Positions 53,225-62,561 of a stretch of 64,000 bases of DNA are shown one piece after another. The DNA lies in the NCBI RefSeq assembly GCF_001267175.1, contig NZ_CP012358.1, positions 2,293,001-2,357,000 on the forward strand, read 5' to 3'. The notes beneath the pieces are model-generated. The model was not told where the DNA came from. It did not search any database and saw nothing but the letters and a program-made list of their open reading frames with translations. Position numbers and translations under genes: made by a program. The stretch comes from Thiopseudomonas alkaliphila (lineage in GTDB: Bacteria; Pseudomonadota; Gammaproteobacteria; Pseudomonadales; Pseudomonadaceae). Every line of letters starts with the position of its first letter. Position 1 is the first letter of the stretch.

Positions 53225-54690
53225 GTTTTGCTTTGCTCAAAGGTCGAGCCCCCCAGTTACCTTTGGCATTACCCTTAGCTGATCAGTCGCAGTTAAGCAT
53301 TCAGCGCTGGTTGCGGGTGTTACCTAACCGCCGTTATGTGGGGCTAGCGAAGTGGCAAGGGCAAGCGGTGGTCATCAAAATTTTTACTGGCCGTAAAGCC
53401 GCGGCTGCTTATCAAGCTGAGATTGCCGGCTTCAGTGCCTTACAGGCTCAAGCCATTAACTGCCCCGAGGTATTACAGCATCACCAAGCCGGGCCAGAGT
53501 TAGCCTGGGTTATCAGTGCTTACCTGGATCAAACCCAAAGCTTAGCCGAGGCTTGGCAACAGGTGGCCAGCGAAGCCTACTTAACAGAGGCTCAAGAGTG
53601 TGTGCTGGGCCGCGCCTTAGTGACCATCGCCGAGATGCACCTTAAGGGCCTGTGGCAGGCAGACTTACATCTGGATAACTTTTTAACCAATGGTCGGCAG
53701 TTATGGGTGGTGGATGCAGGTAGCATTCAGCAGCAAGAATTAGGTGAGCCGATCACCCGTGAGGCTGCGCTGGCTAATCTGGCGGTGTTTTTTGCCCAGT
53801 TACCCAATGGCTTAGCGCCCTATTTAGAGCAATTGCTGGTGCACTATATTTTAGTTAATAGCACCCATGCTTTGCCGATTGAGCGCCTAGAAGCGGAAAT
53901 TGCCAAAATTAAGCGGTGGCGGTTAAAGGATTATTTACATAAAACCGCCCGCGATTGCAGCCTGTTCAGTGTCCAGCGTTCGTTATGTAAGCTGCAGGCA
54001 GTGTGGCGTCAGGCCTTGCCTGAGTTACAGCCGGTGTTGGCCAATCCTGATCAGTTGATTGCCCAAGGCCATATTTATAAAACCGGTGGCGCGGCGACCG
54101 TGGCTAAGGTTGAGTATTCTGCCGGTGGGCGGGTAACGCCACTGGTGATTAAGCGTTACAACATTAAGCACTTAGCCCATTGGTTAAAACGTTTTTGGCG
54201 GCCGAGTCGTGCTTGGCATAGTTGGCAGGCGGCCAATCGCTTAGAGTTTTTAGGTATTCCCACGCCAAAAGCATTGGCGGTGATTGAGCAGCGTTGGCTG
54301 GGGTTACGTGGGCCGGCGTGGTTTATTACTGAATATTGCGCCGGACAGGATATAATCGCCCACTTTGCGCCTTATCTGCAGCCAGCGGCAGGGGCAGAAA
54401 AAATGCCGCCAGAAGCGATGTTACAGGCGCTAGATCAACTGTTTGCGCTGTTAATCCGTGAGAGAATTAGTCACGGAGATTTAAAAGGGCACAATATTTT
54501 TTGGCAGCACAATCAATGGTGTTTGATTGATTTAGACGCCATGCAGCAGCATCAGCGTTTGGCCAGTTTTCAACGGGCGTATGCCAAAGATCGGGCGCGC
54601 TTCTTACGCAACTGGCCGGCAGAGAGTACACTTTACCAATTATTAGATCAGCGTTTGCCGCAGGCAGAAACGCTTAGCGAAGAACACTAA
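53221..54690 (+). CDS. Tandem kinase-like LPS core protein
   Basis: 489 aa made of two kinase-like halves. The first has VVIKIFTGRKAAAAYQ near residue 50, and GLWQADLHLDNFLTNG near 141 with WVVDAGS after it. The second has LVIKRYNIKHLAHWLK near 310, ISHGDLKGHNIFWQ near 418 and WCLIDLDAMQ near 435. Both loops keep the aspartates, so both halves could be active. It resembles the large kinase-like gene of the Pseudomonas core locus. Target sugars are unknown. It is followed after 11 bases by the carbamoyltransferase gene. Confidence 0.8.
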   Translation: MSFALLKGRAPQLPLALPLADQSQLSIQRWLRVLPNRRYVGLAKWQGQAVVIKIFTGRKAAAAYQAEIAGFSALQAQAINCPEVLQHHQAGPELAWVISAYLDQTQSLAEAWQQVASEAYLTEAQECVLGRALVTIAEMHLKGLWQADLHLDNFLTNGRQLWVVDAGSIQQQELGEPITREAALANLAVFFAQLPNGLAPYLEQLLVHYILVNSTHALPIERLEAEIAKIKRWRLKDYLHKTARDCSLFSVQRSLCKLQAVWRQALPELQPVLANPDQLIAQGHIYKTGGAATVAKVEYSAGGRVTPLVIKRYNIKHLAHWLKRFWRPSRAWHSWQAANRLEFLGIPTPKALAVIEQRWLGLRGPAWFITEYCAGQDIIAHFAPYLQPAAGAEKMPPEAMLQALDQLFALLIRERISHGDLKGHNIFWQHNQWCLIDLDAMQQHQRLASFQRAYAKDRARFLRNWPAESTLYQLLDQRLPQAETLSEEH

Positions 54691-54701
54691 GAGGCAATTT
54701 C

Positions 54702-56486
54702 ATGGCACTAACTATTCTCGGCTTATCCGGTGCATTGAGCCACGACCCATCAGCAGCACTTTATATCGACGGTAAATTAATTGCCGCGGTGGAAGAAGAG
54801 CGCTTGGTGCGGGATAAACACGCGAAAAATCGTATGCCCTATGAGTCTGCCAAGTTCTGCTTAGAGCAAGCAGGTATCAAACCGGCTGATGTGGATGTAG
54901 TGGCGATTCCCTTTGCCCCAATCAGTATTACTGAAAAAGCCCGTTGGCATTATGCCAAGCGTTACTGGTATGCCCCTGATCGTGCGTTAGATGCGATTTT
55001 AATGGGGAATCGTCGGTTTAAGCGTTATTACAAGAAAATTCAGTGGTGTTTAGAGCAGCTGGGTTTTGATTTAAAGAAAATTAAAATCGAACCGGTCGAG
55101 CACCACCTCGCCCATGCCGCCAGTGCTTATTTGTGCTCGGGGTTTAAAGAAAAAACTGCGATTTTAGGGATTGATGGTAAGGGTGAATACGCCACCACCT
55201 TCTTTGGTTACGGCGAAAACGGCAAGATTCATAAAATTAAAGAGTTTTATGATCCCGATTCCCTCGGTGGCTTATACGGTGCCATGACCGAGTTTCTTGG
55301 CTTTGAAATGCTCGATGGCGAGTTCAAAGTGATGGGCATGGCGCCTTACGGTAATCCGGATCTGTATGATTTATCGCGTTTAGCCAAGTTTGAAAATGGC
55401 GAGCTGGTAATTAACACCGAGTACGCCAACGTGATTGGACTGCGCCGTTATAAAGAAAAAGGTAAAGGTTTTTACTTTTCACCCAAACTTATTGAATGGC
55501 TTGGGCCTAAGCGCGAAGGCGATATTGCCGATGATCCGTATATTCATTACGCCGCCAGTGTGCAGGCGTTATTTGAAAAGCTGGCGCTGGAGATGATGGA
55601 TTATTACCTGGGCGATATTATTAAAGAAACCGGTAAGTTAGCCTTTGCCGGCGGCAGTGCGTTGAACGTTAAGCTCAACCAAAAAATTATTGCCCGCGAA
55701 GAAGTTAAAGAGTTGTTTGTGCAGCCAGCGGCCGGTGATGCCGGTACCGCGGTGGGCGCTGCGGCGTTTATTTCGCAAAAGCGTGGGGTGCCGGTAGAGA
55801 AGATGGAGCATGTGTATTTAGGCCCGTCTTACACCAACGAAGAAATTATTGCGGCCTGCGCCAAGCACCCTAGCCAACCCCAGTGGCAACAAATCACTGA
55901 GGTGCCAGCAAAAATTGCCCAGTTGATGGTAGAAGGTAACCCCGTGGCTTGGTTTCAAGGCCGCATGGAGTTTGGTCCGCGGGCGTTGGGTGGCCGTTCG
56001 ATTATTGGTTGCCCAAGTATTCCGGGAGTGGCGGATCGAATTAACGAGCAAATTAAATTCCGTGAGCGCTGGCGTCCATTTTGCCCGTCAATGATTGATA
56101 GCGTGGCGCCACAAATGCTGAAAGTGGATCATCCGTCACCTTTTATGACCTTCACCTTCGAAGTGAATGATGAGTGGAAGAGTCGCGTGCCTGAAGTAGT
56201 GCACGAAGACGGTACTTCACGGGCCCAGGTGCTAGAGCGGCAATATAATCCGCGCTGGTATGACTTAATGCTGGAGTTAGAAAAACTTACCGGCAATGGG
56301 GTGTCGTTAAACACCTCCCTTAATCGCCGCGGTGAGGCGATGGTCTGCTCACCGAAAGATGCCTTAGATATGTTTTTTGGCTCGGACTTACAGTATTTAA
56401 TTATGGAAGATATTTTAGTGGTGAAGCAGGGGGCAGCGCCTCTTGAGTCTGCACCAAGTGAGTCAGCTGATGCACAGTCAGTCTAA
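54702..56486 (+). CDS. Carbamoyltransferase of the LPS core
   Basis: 594 aa, of the TobZ/NodU family. The N-terminal part has LGLSGALSHDPSAAL and VEHHLAHAASAYLCSG near 130 with the metal-binding histidines, then LGIDGKGEYATTFFG. The C-terminal YrdC-like part has WFQGRMEFGPRALGGRSI near 410, then RPFCPSM, then SLNTSLNRRGEAMV near 530. Such enzymes make carbamoyl-AMP from carbamoyl phosphate and ATP and pass it to a hydroxyl. In Pseudomonas the core heptose carries a carbamoyl group, and a carbamoyltransferase sits at this place in the locus. Its end overlaps the next gene by 17 bases. Confidence 0.9.
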   Translation: MALTILGLSGALSHDPSAALYIDGKLIAAVEEERLVRDKHAKNRMPYESAKFCLEQAGIKPADVDVVAIPFAPISITEKARWHYAKRYWYAPDRALDAILMGNRRFKRYYKKIQWCLEQLGFDLKKIKIEPVEHHLAHAASAYLCSGFKEKTAILGIDGKGEYATTFFGYGENGKIHKIKEFYDPDSLGGLYGAMTEFLGFEMLDGEFKVMGMAPYGNPDLYDLSRLAKFENGELVINTEYANVIGLRRYKEKGKGFYFSPKLIEWLGPKREGDIADDPYIHYAASVQALFEKLALEMMDYYLGDIIKETGKLAFAGGSALNVKLNQKIIAREEVKELFVQPAAGDAGTAVGAAAFISQKRGVPVEKMEHVYLGPSYTNEEIIAACAKHPSQPQWQQITEVPAKIAQLMVEGNPVAWFQGRMEFGPRALGGRSIIGCPSIPGVADRINEQIKFRERWRPFCPSMIDSVAPQMLKVDHPSPFMTFTFEVNDEWKSRVPEVVHEDGTSRAQVLERQYNPRWYDLMLELEKLTGNGVSLNTSLNRRGEAMVCSPKDALDMFFGSDLQYLIMEDILVVKQGAAPLESAPSESADAQSV

Positions 56487-57567
56487 GGTTAATTCTGCAG
56501 CGCCTTGGGTTTTGCAGTTTTGCCATGGCTATGATGGCCCTTTTTTAGATTGTGCGCGGCAGTATGCGGTGTTGTTTAAAGACACGCCGTATAAAGTGTG
56601 TACGGTATATTTAACCGGTGAGCCAAGTGCTGAAGTGGTGGCGGGTAGCGCCTCGGATGAGGTGCTGTTTTTTAACTTTAGCAGTAAGCAAGTGCGCGGC
56701 TTAAAACTGGCGGCGATTAAGCAGTTTAAGCAGTTGGTGGCCAGCCGTAATTTTGCTTTTTGTATCGCCCATCGCTTTAAGCCAATTTATATTGCGTTAT
56801 TGGGTTCTAAGTTGCCGGTGATTGGTGTGCACCATGCTTTTGGTGATTATCAGCGCCGTTCGCGGCAGTTGATGGCGAATGTTTTTCATCGTCGTTTACG
56901 CCTGTTGGGAGTCTCCAATGCGGTGCGAGATGACATGCGTAGCTGTTTGCCAAAGTTTGCCGAGTCCGAAATTCAAACCCTGTATAACCGTATTGATGTG
57001 GCTGCGGTGCAGTCCGAGCAGGTTAGCCGTGCTGATGCCCGTTTAGCTTTGCAGTTACCACAGGATGCCTATGTGGTGGGTAATGTGGGGCGCTTGCACC
57101 CGGATAAAGACCAAGCCACGTTAATTAAAGGCTTTGCCCAAGCCTTGCCGCAGTTACCTAAAGGCAGTTTGCTAGCGATTATGGGCAGTGGCCGTTTAGA
57201 GCAATCCCTTAAAACCTTGGCCCACGAGTTGGGGATAGCAAGCAGCGTGCGCTTTTTAGGCCAAGTGCCTAATGGCCGGCGTTATTTTAAAGCTTTTGAT
57301 TTGTTTGCCTTAAGTTCTGATCACGAGCCCTTTGGCATGGTGCTACTAGAGGCGATGGCCGCTGGGGTACCGGTAATTGCTACCAACTGTGGTGGAGCCA
57401 AAGAAGTGGTCGAGAATCCTGACTATTTATTTGAGTTAGGGGATGTAGCGGGGCTGGCGCAGTTGTTAGCGCAACGGCCTAGTGCTGAGGCTAGTAACTT
57501 AGAGCGGTTTACGGATCAGTATGTGCTGAAGGAATTTGAAAGGATTTTTAAGCAATATGCAGTTTAG
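56470..57567 (+). CDS. Glycosyltransferase family 4 (core)
   Basis: 365 aa from the ATG at 56470, inside the end of the carbamoyltransferase gene; an upstream TTG at 56443 is less likely. VLQFCHGYDGPFLDCARQYA starts the N-terminal domain. GNVGRLHPDKDQATLIKGFA near 198 and SDHEPFGMVLLEAMAAGVPV near 280 are the GT4 nucleotide-sugar motifs with the E-x7-E pair. It probably adds a sugar to the outer core. It is similar in plan to the transferase at 60161. It ends 10 bases into the next gene. Confidence 0.87.
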   Translation: MHSQSKVNSAAPWVLQFCHGYDGPFLDCARQYAVLFKDTPYKVCTVYLTGEPSAEVVAGSASDEVLFFNFSSKQVRGLKLAAIKQFKQLVASRNFAFCIAHRFKPIYIALLGSKLPVIGVHHAFGDYQRRSRQLMANVFHRRLRLLGVSNAVRDDMRSCLPKFAESEIQTLYNRIDVAAVQSEQVSRADARLALQLPQDAYVVGNVGRLHPDKDQATLIKGFAQALPQLPKGSLLAIMGSGRLEQSLKTLAHELGIASSVRFLGQVPNGRRYFKAFDLFALSSDHEPFGMVLLEAMAAGVPVIATNCGGAKEVVENPDYLFELGDVAGLAQLLAQRPSAEASNLERFTDQYVLKEFERIFKQYAV

Positions 57568-58327
57568 CCATCAAAGTGATGTCACCATTGTTATCACCAG
57601 TTGTGGTCGCTTTGAGTTACTCAAGCGCACATTAGCTTCTCTTGAGCAGTTTAATACCTATCCAGTTAAGCAGGTATTTATTACTGAAGATTCAGGTTCT
57701 GAGCTAGTAAAAGCGGCTGTTCCTAAACATTGGTTAGAACATACAGTATTTATTATTAATAACCCAAAGCTAGGTCAGCTAAAGTCAATTGATGCAGCTT
57801 ACAGTCAAGTAGCCACACCTTGGATCTTTCATTGTGAGGATGATTGGGAGTTTTATCGCTCAGGGTTTATTGAAGACTCTATGGCTTTATTAAAAGAAAA
57901 GCCAGAAGCCTTACAAGTTTGGTTGCGTAGTTATTATCATGATTTACGCATACATAGCCCTTATGTTTATCTATCAGAACTTAGAGTTTTAGATAGTATT
58001 AAATACTATGAAGTGCTTTCCTCTAAAGAAGACTGGCAAGGGTTTTCATTTAACCCAGGCCTTAGACGCTTAACAGACTACCTGCAGTATGCTCCTTATG
58101 CCCAATACAGCGGAGAAAAAGAATTATCACGCTTATATGCAGCTGATAACCGCCCAGCACTTATTTTAGAAAATGATGCTGTGTTACATACTGGCTTTGG
58201 TGCCCACGTAGAGGTTTCTGAGGAAAAAATTAAAAAAGTCCAGCGCAAAAAGCGTGAGAAAATAAAAAATATCTTGTTTTTTATTGTTGGATTTGTAATG
58301 GCTGCTGTACTCAAGATTTTTATCTGA
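57557..58327 (+). CDS. Glycosyltransferase family 2-like protein with C-terminal membrane anchor
   Basis: 256 aa from the ATG at 57557, overlapping the previous stop. VTIVITSCGRFELLKRTLAS opens a GT-A fold, and PWIFHCEDDWEFYRSGF near 87 has the metal-binding D-D pair. The C-terminus has a basic stretch (KKVQRKKREKIKN) followed by a hydrophobic segment, so the protein is probably tied to the inner membrane. The donor and acceptor are unknown. From here to about 61300 the codons are A+T-richer than in waaF to the carbamoyltransferase, suggesting separate acquisition. Confidence 0.83.
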   Translation: MQFSHQSDVTIVITSCGRFELLKRTLASLEQFNTYPVKQVFITEDSGSELVKAAVPKHWLEHTVFIINNPKLGQLKSIDAAYSQVATPWIFHCEDDWEFYRSGFIEDSMALLKEKPEALQVWLRSYYHDLRIHSPYVYLSELRVLDSIKYYEVLSSKEDWQGFSFNPGLRRLTDYLQYAPYAQYSGEKELSRLYAADNRPALILENDAVLHTGFGAHVEVSEEKIKKVQRKKREKIKNILFFIVGFVMAAVLKIFI

Positions 58328-58337
58328 TGGAATATGA

Positions 58338-59294
58338 ATGAAGGTATTATTTTTAGTACAAAAAGAGCAGCGAGCGATTTTAGATCGTCTATATGATGGA
58401 GTGGCTGCTAATTGTGACTGTGATACTCGTTGGTTAAGCAGTGATGAGCAGGGAAACTTGCGTCGTTACTTTAAGCAGCATGTACAGGTTGATCAGTATC
58501 AGCGAATTATTCTATTTCTAAGGTTTAAAAAAGAGCTTAAACAAGTAGCCTTTATTAAGCGTATTCCTAATTTAGTGATTTTAGAGCACGATGCCTACCA
58601 AAACTATATTCCCTGTAAATATACGGGCAAGTTCTCCAAGCACTATCGTCACTTACCTTGGGCCCGGGTTATTAGCTCGGGGGCAGTGGTTACTAGGCGT
58701 CTGCAAGCAGAAGGAGTAGACGCTGTATTTGTGCCTAAAGGCTATGATCAGGCGTTGCTGTCTAATCTGCAGCAACCACGTGATATTGAGCTGGGTTTTA
58801 TTGGCAGTACTAAAAGTGTGGCTTATTCGCAACGTAAAGAGTTGCTTGAGCAATTAGCTAAAACCGAAAATCTATTAGTGACCCGTACTAATTCAGGCCA
58901 AGACTACCTAAATACCCTTAATCGTATTCGTTTTTTTGTCAGTGCGGATATTGGTATGGGGGAATACATGATTAAAAATTTTGAGGCCATGGCCTGTGGC
59001 TGTGTGCTGTTGGCCTATGATCATGGCTCTGAAGAAAGCCAAGCCTTAGGTTTACTTGATATGCAGAATGTGGTGCTGTACCGAAATTTAGAAGAGTTAC
59101 AGCAAAAACTACAACTGTTACGTACTAATACAGTCTTAGCTGATCAAATTGCCGCAGCTGGGCAGCGGTTAGCAGAGCAGCAGTTTAGCTTTGCCAATAT
59201 CGGTAAAAAAATCGTGCAGGCGTTACAACCACCATTACGGCCACAGCCTGCTCCGTCAATGTGGAGCCGCCTATGTTCGGTGTTAGGGTATTAA
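58338..59294 (+). CDS. Glycosyltransferase, CgeB/GT4-like
   Basis: 318 aa. The start MKVLFLVQKEQRAILDRL is Rossmann-like, and the C-terminal part holds IKNFEAMACGCVLLAYDHG near 213-231, the pattern of GT-B transferases with a short N-terminal domain (CgeB-like). GFIGSTKSVAYSQRKELLE near 153 is the second-domain start. No membrane span is seen. It follows the GT2-like gene by 10 bases and precedes the next by one base, so it is in the operon. The sugar is unknown. Confidence 0.78.
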   Translation: MKVLFLVQKEQRAILDRLYDGVAANCDCDTRWLSSDEQGNLRRYFKQHVQVDQYQRIILFLRFKKELKQVAFIKRIPNLVILEHDAYQNYIPCKYTGKFSKHYRHLPWARVISSGAVVTRRLQAEGVDAVFVPKGYDQALLSNLQQPRDIELGFIGSTKSVAYSQRKELLEQLAKTENLLVTRTNSGQDYLNTLNRIRFFVSADIGMGEYMIKNFEAMACGCVLLAYDHGSEESQALGLLDMQNVVLYRNLEELQQKLQLLRTNTVLADQIAAAGQRLAEQQFSFANIGKKIVQALQPPLRPQPAPSMWSRLCSVLGY

Positions 59295-59295
59295 C

Positions 59296-60159
59296 ATGCA
59301 GCAGCCTTCCATTATTTTATTAATTCCTTATTTTGGCCAATGGCCTGCATGGTTTGAGTTCTTTTTACAAAGCTGTCGTTTTAACCCAAGCATTGATTGG
59401 CTGTTTTTTACTGATTGCCCGGTACCCTCAGATGCCCCAGAAAATGTGCGCTTTATTAGCATGAGTTTTACCGAGTATAAGCAGTTAGTGAGCGAGCGCT
59501 TAGGAATCCCATTTAATCCCGATAGCCCCTATAAATTATGTGACCTTAAGCCCGCCTTGGGGTATGTGCACCAAGCGCATGTGGATGGGTATGACTTTTG
59601 GGGCTTTAGCGATATTGATTTAGTCTACGGTGATTTGCGTGGTTACTTTACTGCCGAGCGTTTAAGTAAATATGATCTTTACTCCACCCATGCTAGACGC
59701 GTATCCGGCCATTTTTGTTTAATGCGTAATACCGCCAAAATGGGTGCAGCTTTTAAGTTAATGAAAAACTGGCAGCAACGCTTAGCCGATCCAACTCATC
59801 ACGCCTTAGATGAGGGAGCGTTTAGCCGGATTTTTATTCGGCATAAAAACTTCCCTAAGCCTTTATTTAATTTGCTGGCCAAGCTTAATCCATGGCGGCG
59901 TAACAGTGAATTTATTGAGGCTTACAGTACGCCCAACGCTGGTGTGCCTTGGATAGATGGAAGCTATAACTTTCCTACTGAGTGGTATTGGCAAGCAGGT
60001 AAGCTAACTAATGATTTAACGGCAGAAAGAGAATACCCATACTTTCACTTTTTTGGTTGGAAAAGTAATTGGTCTCAAGACTCATTTAATCGTTGTACAA
60101 AAAGTACTAGTGCTTGGCTAGTCAATAGCAATGGATTTAATAGCAAGCTAGGTGTGTAA
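59296..60159 (+). CDS. DUF6625-like glycosyltransferase
   Basis: 287 aa. IILLIPYFGQWPAWFEFFLQ at the start, LFFTDCPVPSD near 36, WGFSDIDLVYGDLRGYFT near 101 with a D-x-D motif, and SGHFCLMRNT near 136 match the pattern I know as DUF6625, a GT-A-like family in polysaccharide loci. The DID would bind metal and nucleotide sugar. It begins one base after the previous stop. Its end is separated by one base from the next gene. Function beyond sugar transfer is not clear. Confidence 0.75.
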   Translation: MQQPSIILLIPYFGQWPAWFEFFLQSCRFNPSIDWLFFTDCPVPSDAPENVRFISMSFTEYKQLVSERLGIPFNPDSPYKLCDLKPALGYVHQAHVDGYDFWGFSDIDLVYGDLRGYFTAERLSKYDLYSTHARRVSGHFCLMRNTAKMGAAFKLMKNWQQRLADPTHHALDEGAFSRIFIRHKNFPKPLFNLLAKLNPWRRNSEFIEAYSTPNAGVPWIDGSYNFPTEWYWQAGKLTNDLTAEREYPYFHFFGWKSNWSQDSFNRCTKSTSAWLVNSNGFNSKLGV

Positions 60160-60160
60160 T

Positions 60161-61297
60161 GTGGAAAAAATTAAAGTTTTACAGTTACATCCTGATTTTA
60201 ATGTTCGGCGCTTAGATATATCTGATCTTGGTGAGCAAATTTTTAAGGCATTACCTAAAGAAAATTATGAAACTACCAATGGGTTTCTTACAGGTAAGCC
60301 TAAGCCGGGTGATAAAGAAAGCGTAGCAGACCGTTCAATTTATTTTCAGTTTAAATCTAAGCAGCTTAAAGGTTTACGCCTTAAAGCAATGTGGCAGCTC
60401 TATCAGCACATTAAACAAGAACAGTACGATGTGGTGATTTGTAATCGGTTTAAGCCTGTCATCATGCTGCTATTTATTAGTCGCTTCTTATCTATCCCCC
60501 TGTGTATTGGGGTAGCCCATGGTTTTGGTGACTATGATCGCAGTTATCGGCGTAAACAAGTCAAGCGCTGGGTGCGTGATAACTGGCGTTTTGTAGGTGT
60601 TTCTCCAGCTGTCAAGCAGTACTTATTAGACTTGAATAGTGGCTTTACCGAGAACAACACGGTAGCTATTACTAATGCAATTGATGTTGAGCAAGCAGTG
60701 GCTATACAACTTAGTAAAGAGAACGCACGTACTCAGCTAGGTTTACCTTTAAAACAGCGATTAATTGGTGCATTAGGGCGTTTGGTACCAGTAAAAGGCC
60801 ACACTTATTTAATTGCTGCCTTTGCAGAGATTGCTGCAGATTTTCCTGATACTGATTTAGTACTAGTAGGTGAAGGTCGTGAGCGCGAGCATTTAGAGCG
60901 GCAAATTAAAGCGTTGGGGTTATCAGAGCGTGTGCATTTAACTGGTTTTGTAGAAAATGCCTTAGCCTATGTGCAAGCATTTGATATTTGGACTATGCCT
61001 TCATTAGCTGAAGGGTTAGGCTTGGCCTTATTAGAAGGCATGACCGGAAGCTTACCCATTATTGCCAGTGATGTACCCGCTATGCGCCCTTTAATTGAAG
61101 GCGCGGGGGGCATTGCAGTGCCGCCAGCTAAGGTGCCTGAATTAAAGCAAGCGCTGGTATCCTATTTACGTTTACCAGAGGCGGAGCTACAGCAGTTAGG
61201 GGCACAAGCCTATCGCTATGTGGTGCAACACCATAGTTTGCTTGATTTTCAACAGGCCTATCGGCAGCTAATCGAAACTAATTTACCTAATTGTTAA
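60161..61297 (+). CDS. Glycosyltransferase family 4
   Basis: 378 aa from the GTG at 60161, with AGG eight bases ahead; a GTG at 60152 overlapping the previous gene is the alternative. IKVLQLHPDFNVRRLDISDL starts the N-terminal domain. GALGRLVPVKGHTYLIAAFA near 200 and PSLAEGLGLALLEGMTGSLPI near 280 are the GT4 motifs. It is related in plan to the transferase at 56470 (both have a HAFGDY or HGFGDYD-type motif), so the two may have arisen by duplication and now act on successive core sugars. Confidence 0.87.
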   Translation: MEKIKVLQLHPDFNVRRLDISDLGEQIFKALPKENYETTNGFLTGKPKPGDKESVADRSIYFQFKSKQLKGLRLKAMWQLYQHIKQEQYDVVICNRFKPVIMLLFISRFLSIPLCIGVAHGFGDYDRSYRRKQVKRWVRDNWRFVGVSPAVKQYLLDLNSGFTENNTVAITNAIDVEQAVAIQLSKENARTQLGLPLKQRLIGALGRLVPVKGHTYLIAAFAEIAADFPDTDLVLVGEGREREHLERQIKALGLSERVHLTGFVENALAYVQAFDIWTMPSLAEGLGLALLEGMTGSLPIIASDVPAMRPLIEGAGGIAVPPAKVPELKQALVSYLRLPEAELQQLGAQAYRYVVQHHSLLDFQQAYRQLIETNLPNC

Positions 61298-61308
61298 AGG
61301 ATTACTCA

Positions 61309-62496
61309 GTGACAGTGCTATCTAGGCTAACTAAACAGCATTTTTTGTATCTGCTATCGCTTTGTTTCAGTGTGTATTTGCTATCGCACTATATGGGGCT
61401 CAGCTCTAAAGCAGTAAATAATGTGTTTTATCTTGGTTTAGCGGTGCCTTGCCTCATTTTTTCGCTGATTAACTATCGAGCGACTGCTGAGTTAATCAAG
61501 CAGTTTTACTGGCTATTTGCTTTGGTTGCAGTGGTTTCACTGCTGGATATGCAGCAAGCAAAAGAGATTAAGCGTGGTCTTTATTTGCTGCTATTTTTTA
61601 TTAGCTGTGTATTGGTAGATCAGGGGAAGGGGCGATTAAAGTATTGGCTGTTGCCCTTTAGCTTAACCTGCCTGTTAATGCTGTTTTATATAACAGCTGA
61701 CTGGATCTGGATTTGGAGCCATAGCGCGCGCTGGATTCGTTATTCTTACTGGTTGAATGTGTACTTTCACCCCAGTTTTTTTGCCATGCTGATGTGTTTT
61801 GGCCTACTCATTGGCTGGATGTTGTTTTTAGGACCTTGGCTAGAGCAGCGTTATCAAAAAACTGGCTATATCTTAGGGCTAGCCGTTTTTTCACTGGTGA
61901 TTTTACTCTGCACTACGATTTTCCAGTCACGCACGGCTTTGGTCGGATACGGTCTGTTTTTTATTGGATTAATTATCTATAAGCGCTTTTATCTGATTGG
62001 TTTAGTACTGGCTGTTGCCATGGTGGCAGTGGTATTTGGCTTAGGCTTTGATGAGCAGTTAGCTAATCGTGGTTTTAGTTATCGGTTGGTTATTTGGCAA
62101 GAAGTATGGCGGCAATTGTTACATGAGTGCAATCCAATACTCGGCTGTAATATTCCTCAAGGCTACAAAATTTTAGGTGAGTTTGATCACCCCCATAACG
62201 TGTATTTAGCCATGTTTTATCGTAATGGCTTACTGGGTGGGGGCTTGTTTTGTTTGTTTGTAGCGTACTTTTTTTACCGTGGAATCAAGGCTAAATCAGT
62301 TTGGCTGGTAGTTTCTTTGTTTGGCTGGGGCGCGCTAATTACTGAAAATAATAGCTTGTTTACCTCTCCACAGCCGTTTTGGATTTATTTTTGGTTGCCG
62401 GTTTTTATGACTATTTTAGATAGCCATAAATCCCAGGTGCAGGGGTATTGGCGGCAGTTAACAGCTAGAACGGATGCTGCTACCAGTCAGCAATAA
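61309..62496 (+). CDS. waaL: O-antigen ligase WaaL-type membrane protein
   Basis: 395 aa from the GTG at 61309, with AAAGGA seven bases ahead; the upstream TTG at 61291 is less likely. About ten hydrophobic segments are visible. A large periplasmic loop near residues 250-310 carries FSYRLVIWQEVWRQ and EFDHPHNVYLAMFYRNG; the R and the H in such places are the conserved residues of the Wzy_C/WaaL family. It would join O-polysaccharide from undecaprenyl diphosphate to the finished core. It is the last gene of the core operon. WaaL and Wzy polymerases are hard to tell apart; the place in a core locus favours WaaL. Confidence 0.82.
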   Translation: MTVLSRLTKQHFLYLLSLCFSVYLLSHYMGLSSKAVNNVFYLGLAVPCLIFSLINYRATAELIKQFYWLFALVAVVSLLDMQQAKEIKRGLYLLLFFISCVLVDQGKGRLKYWLLPFSLTCLLMLFYITADWIWIWSHSARWIRYSYWLNVYFHPSFFAMLMCFGLLIGWMLFLGPWLEQRYQKTGYILGLAVFSLVILLCTTIFQSRTALVGYGLFFIGLIIYKRFYLIGLVLAVAMVAVVFGLGFDEQLANRGFSYRLVIWQEVWRQLLHECNPILGCNIPQGYKILGEFDHPHNVYLAMFYRNGLLGGGLFCLFVAYFFYRGIKAKSVWLVVSLFGWGALITENNSLFTSPQPFWIYFWLPVFMTILDSHKSQVQGYWRQLTARTDAATSQQ

Positions 62497-62561
62497 GCTA
62501 GTGGCCTGCTAAGTAGCGCTATCAGTTCTTATTAGGTTGCATAGCACTACTTAAATATCAC

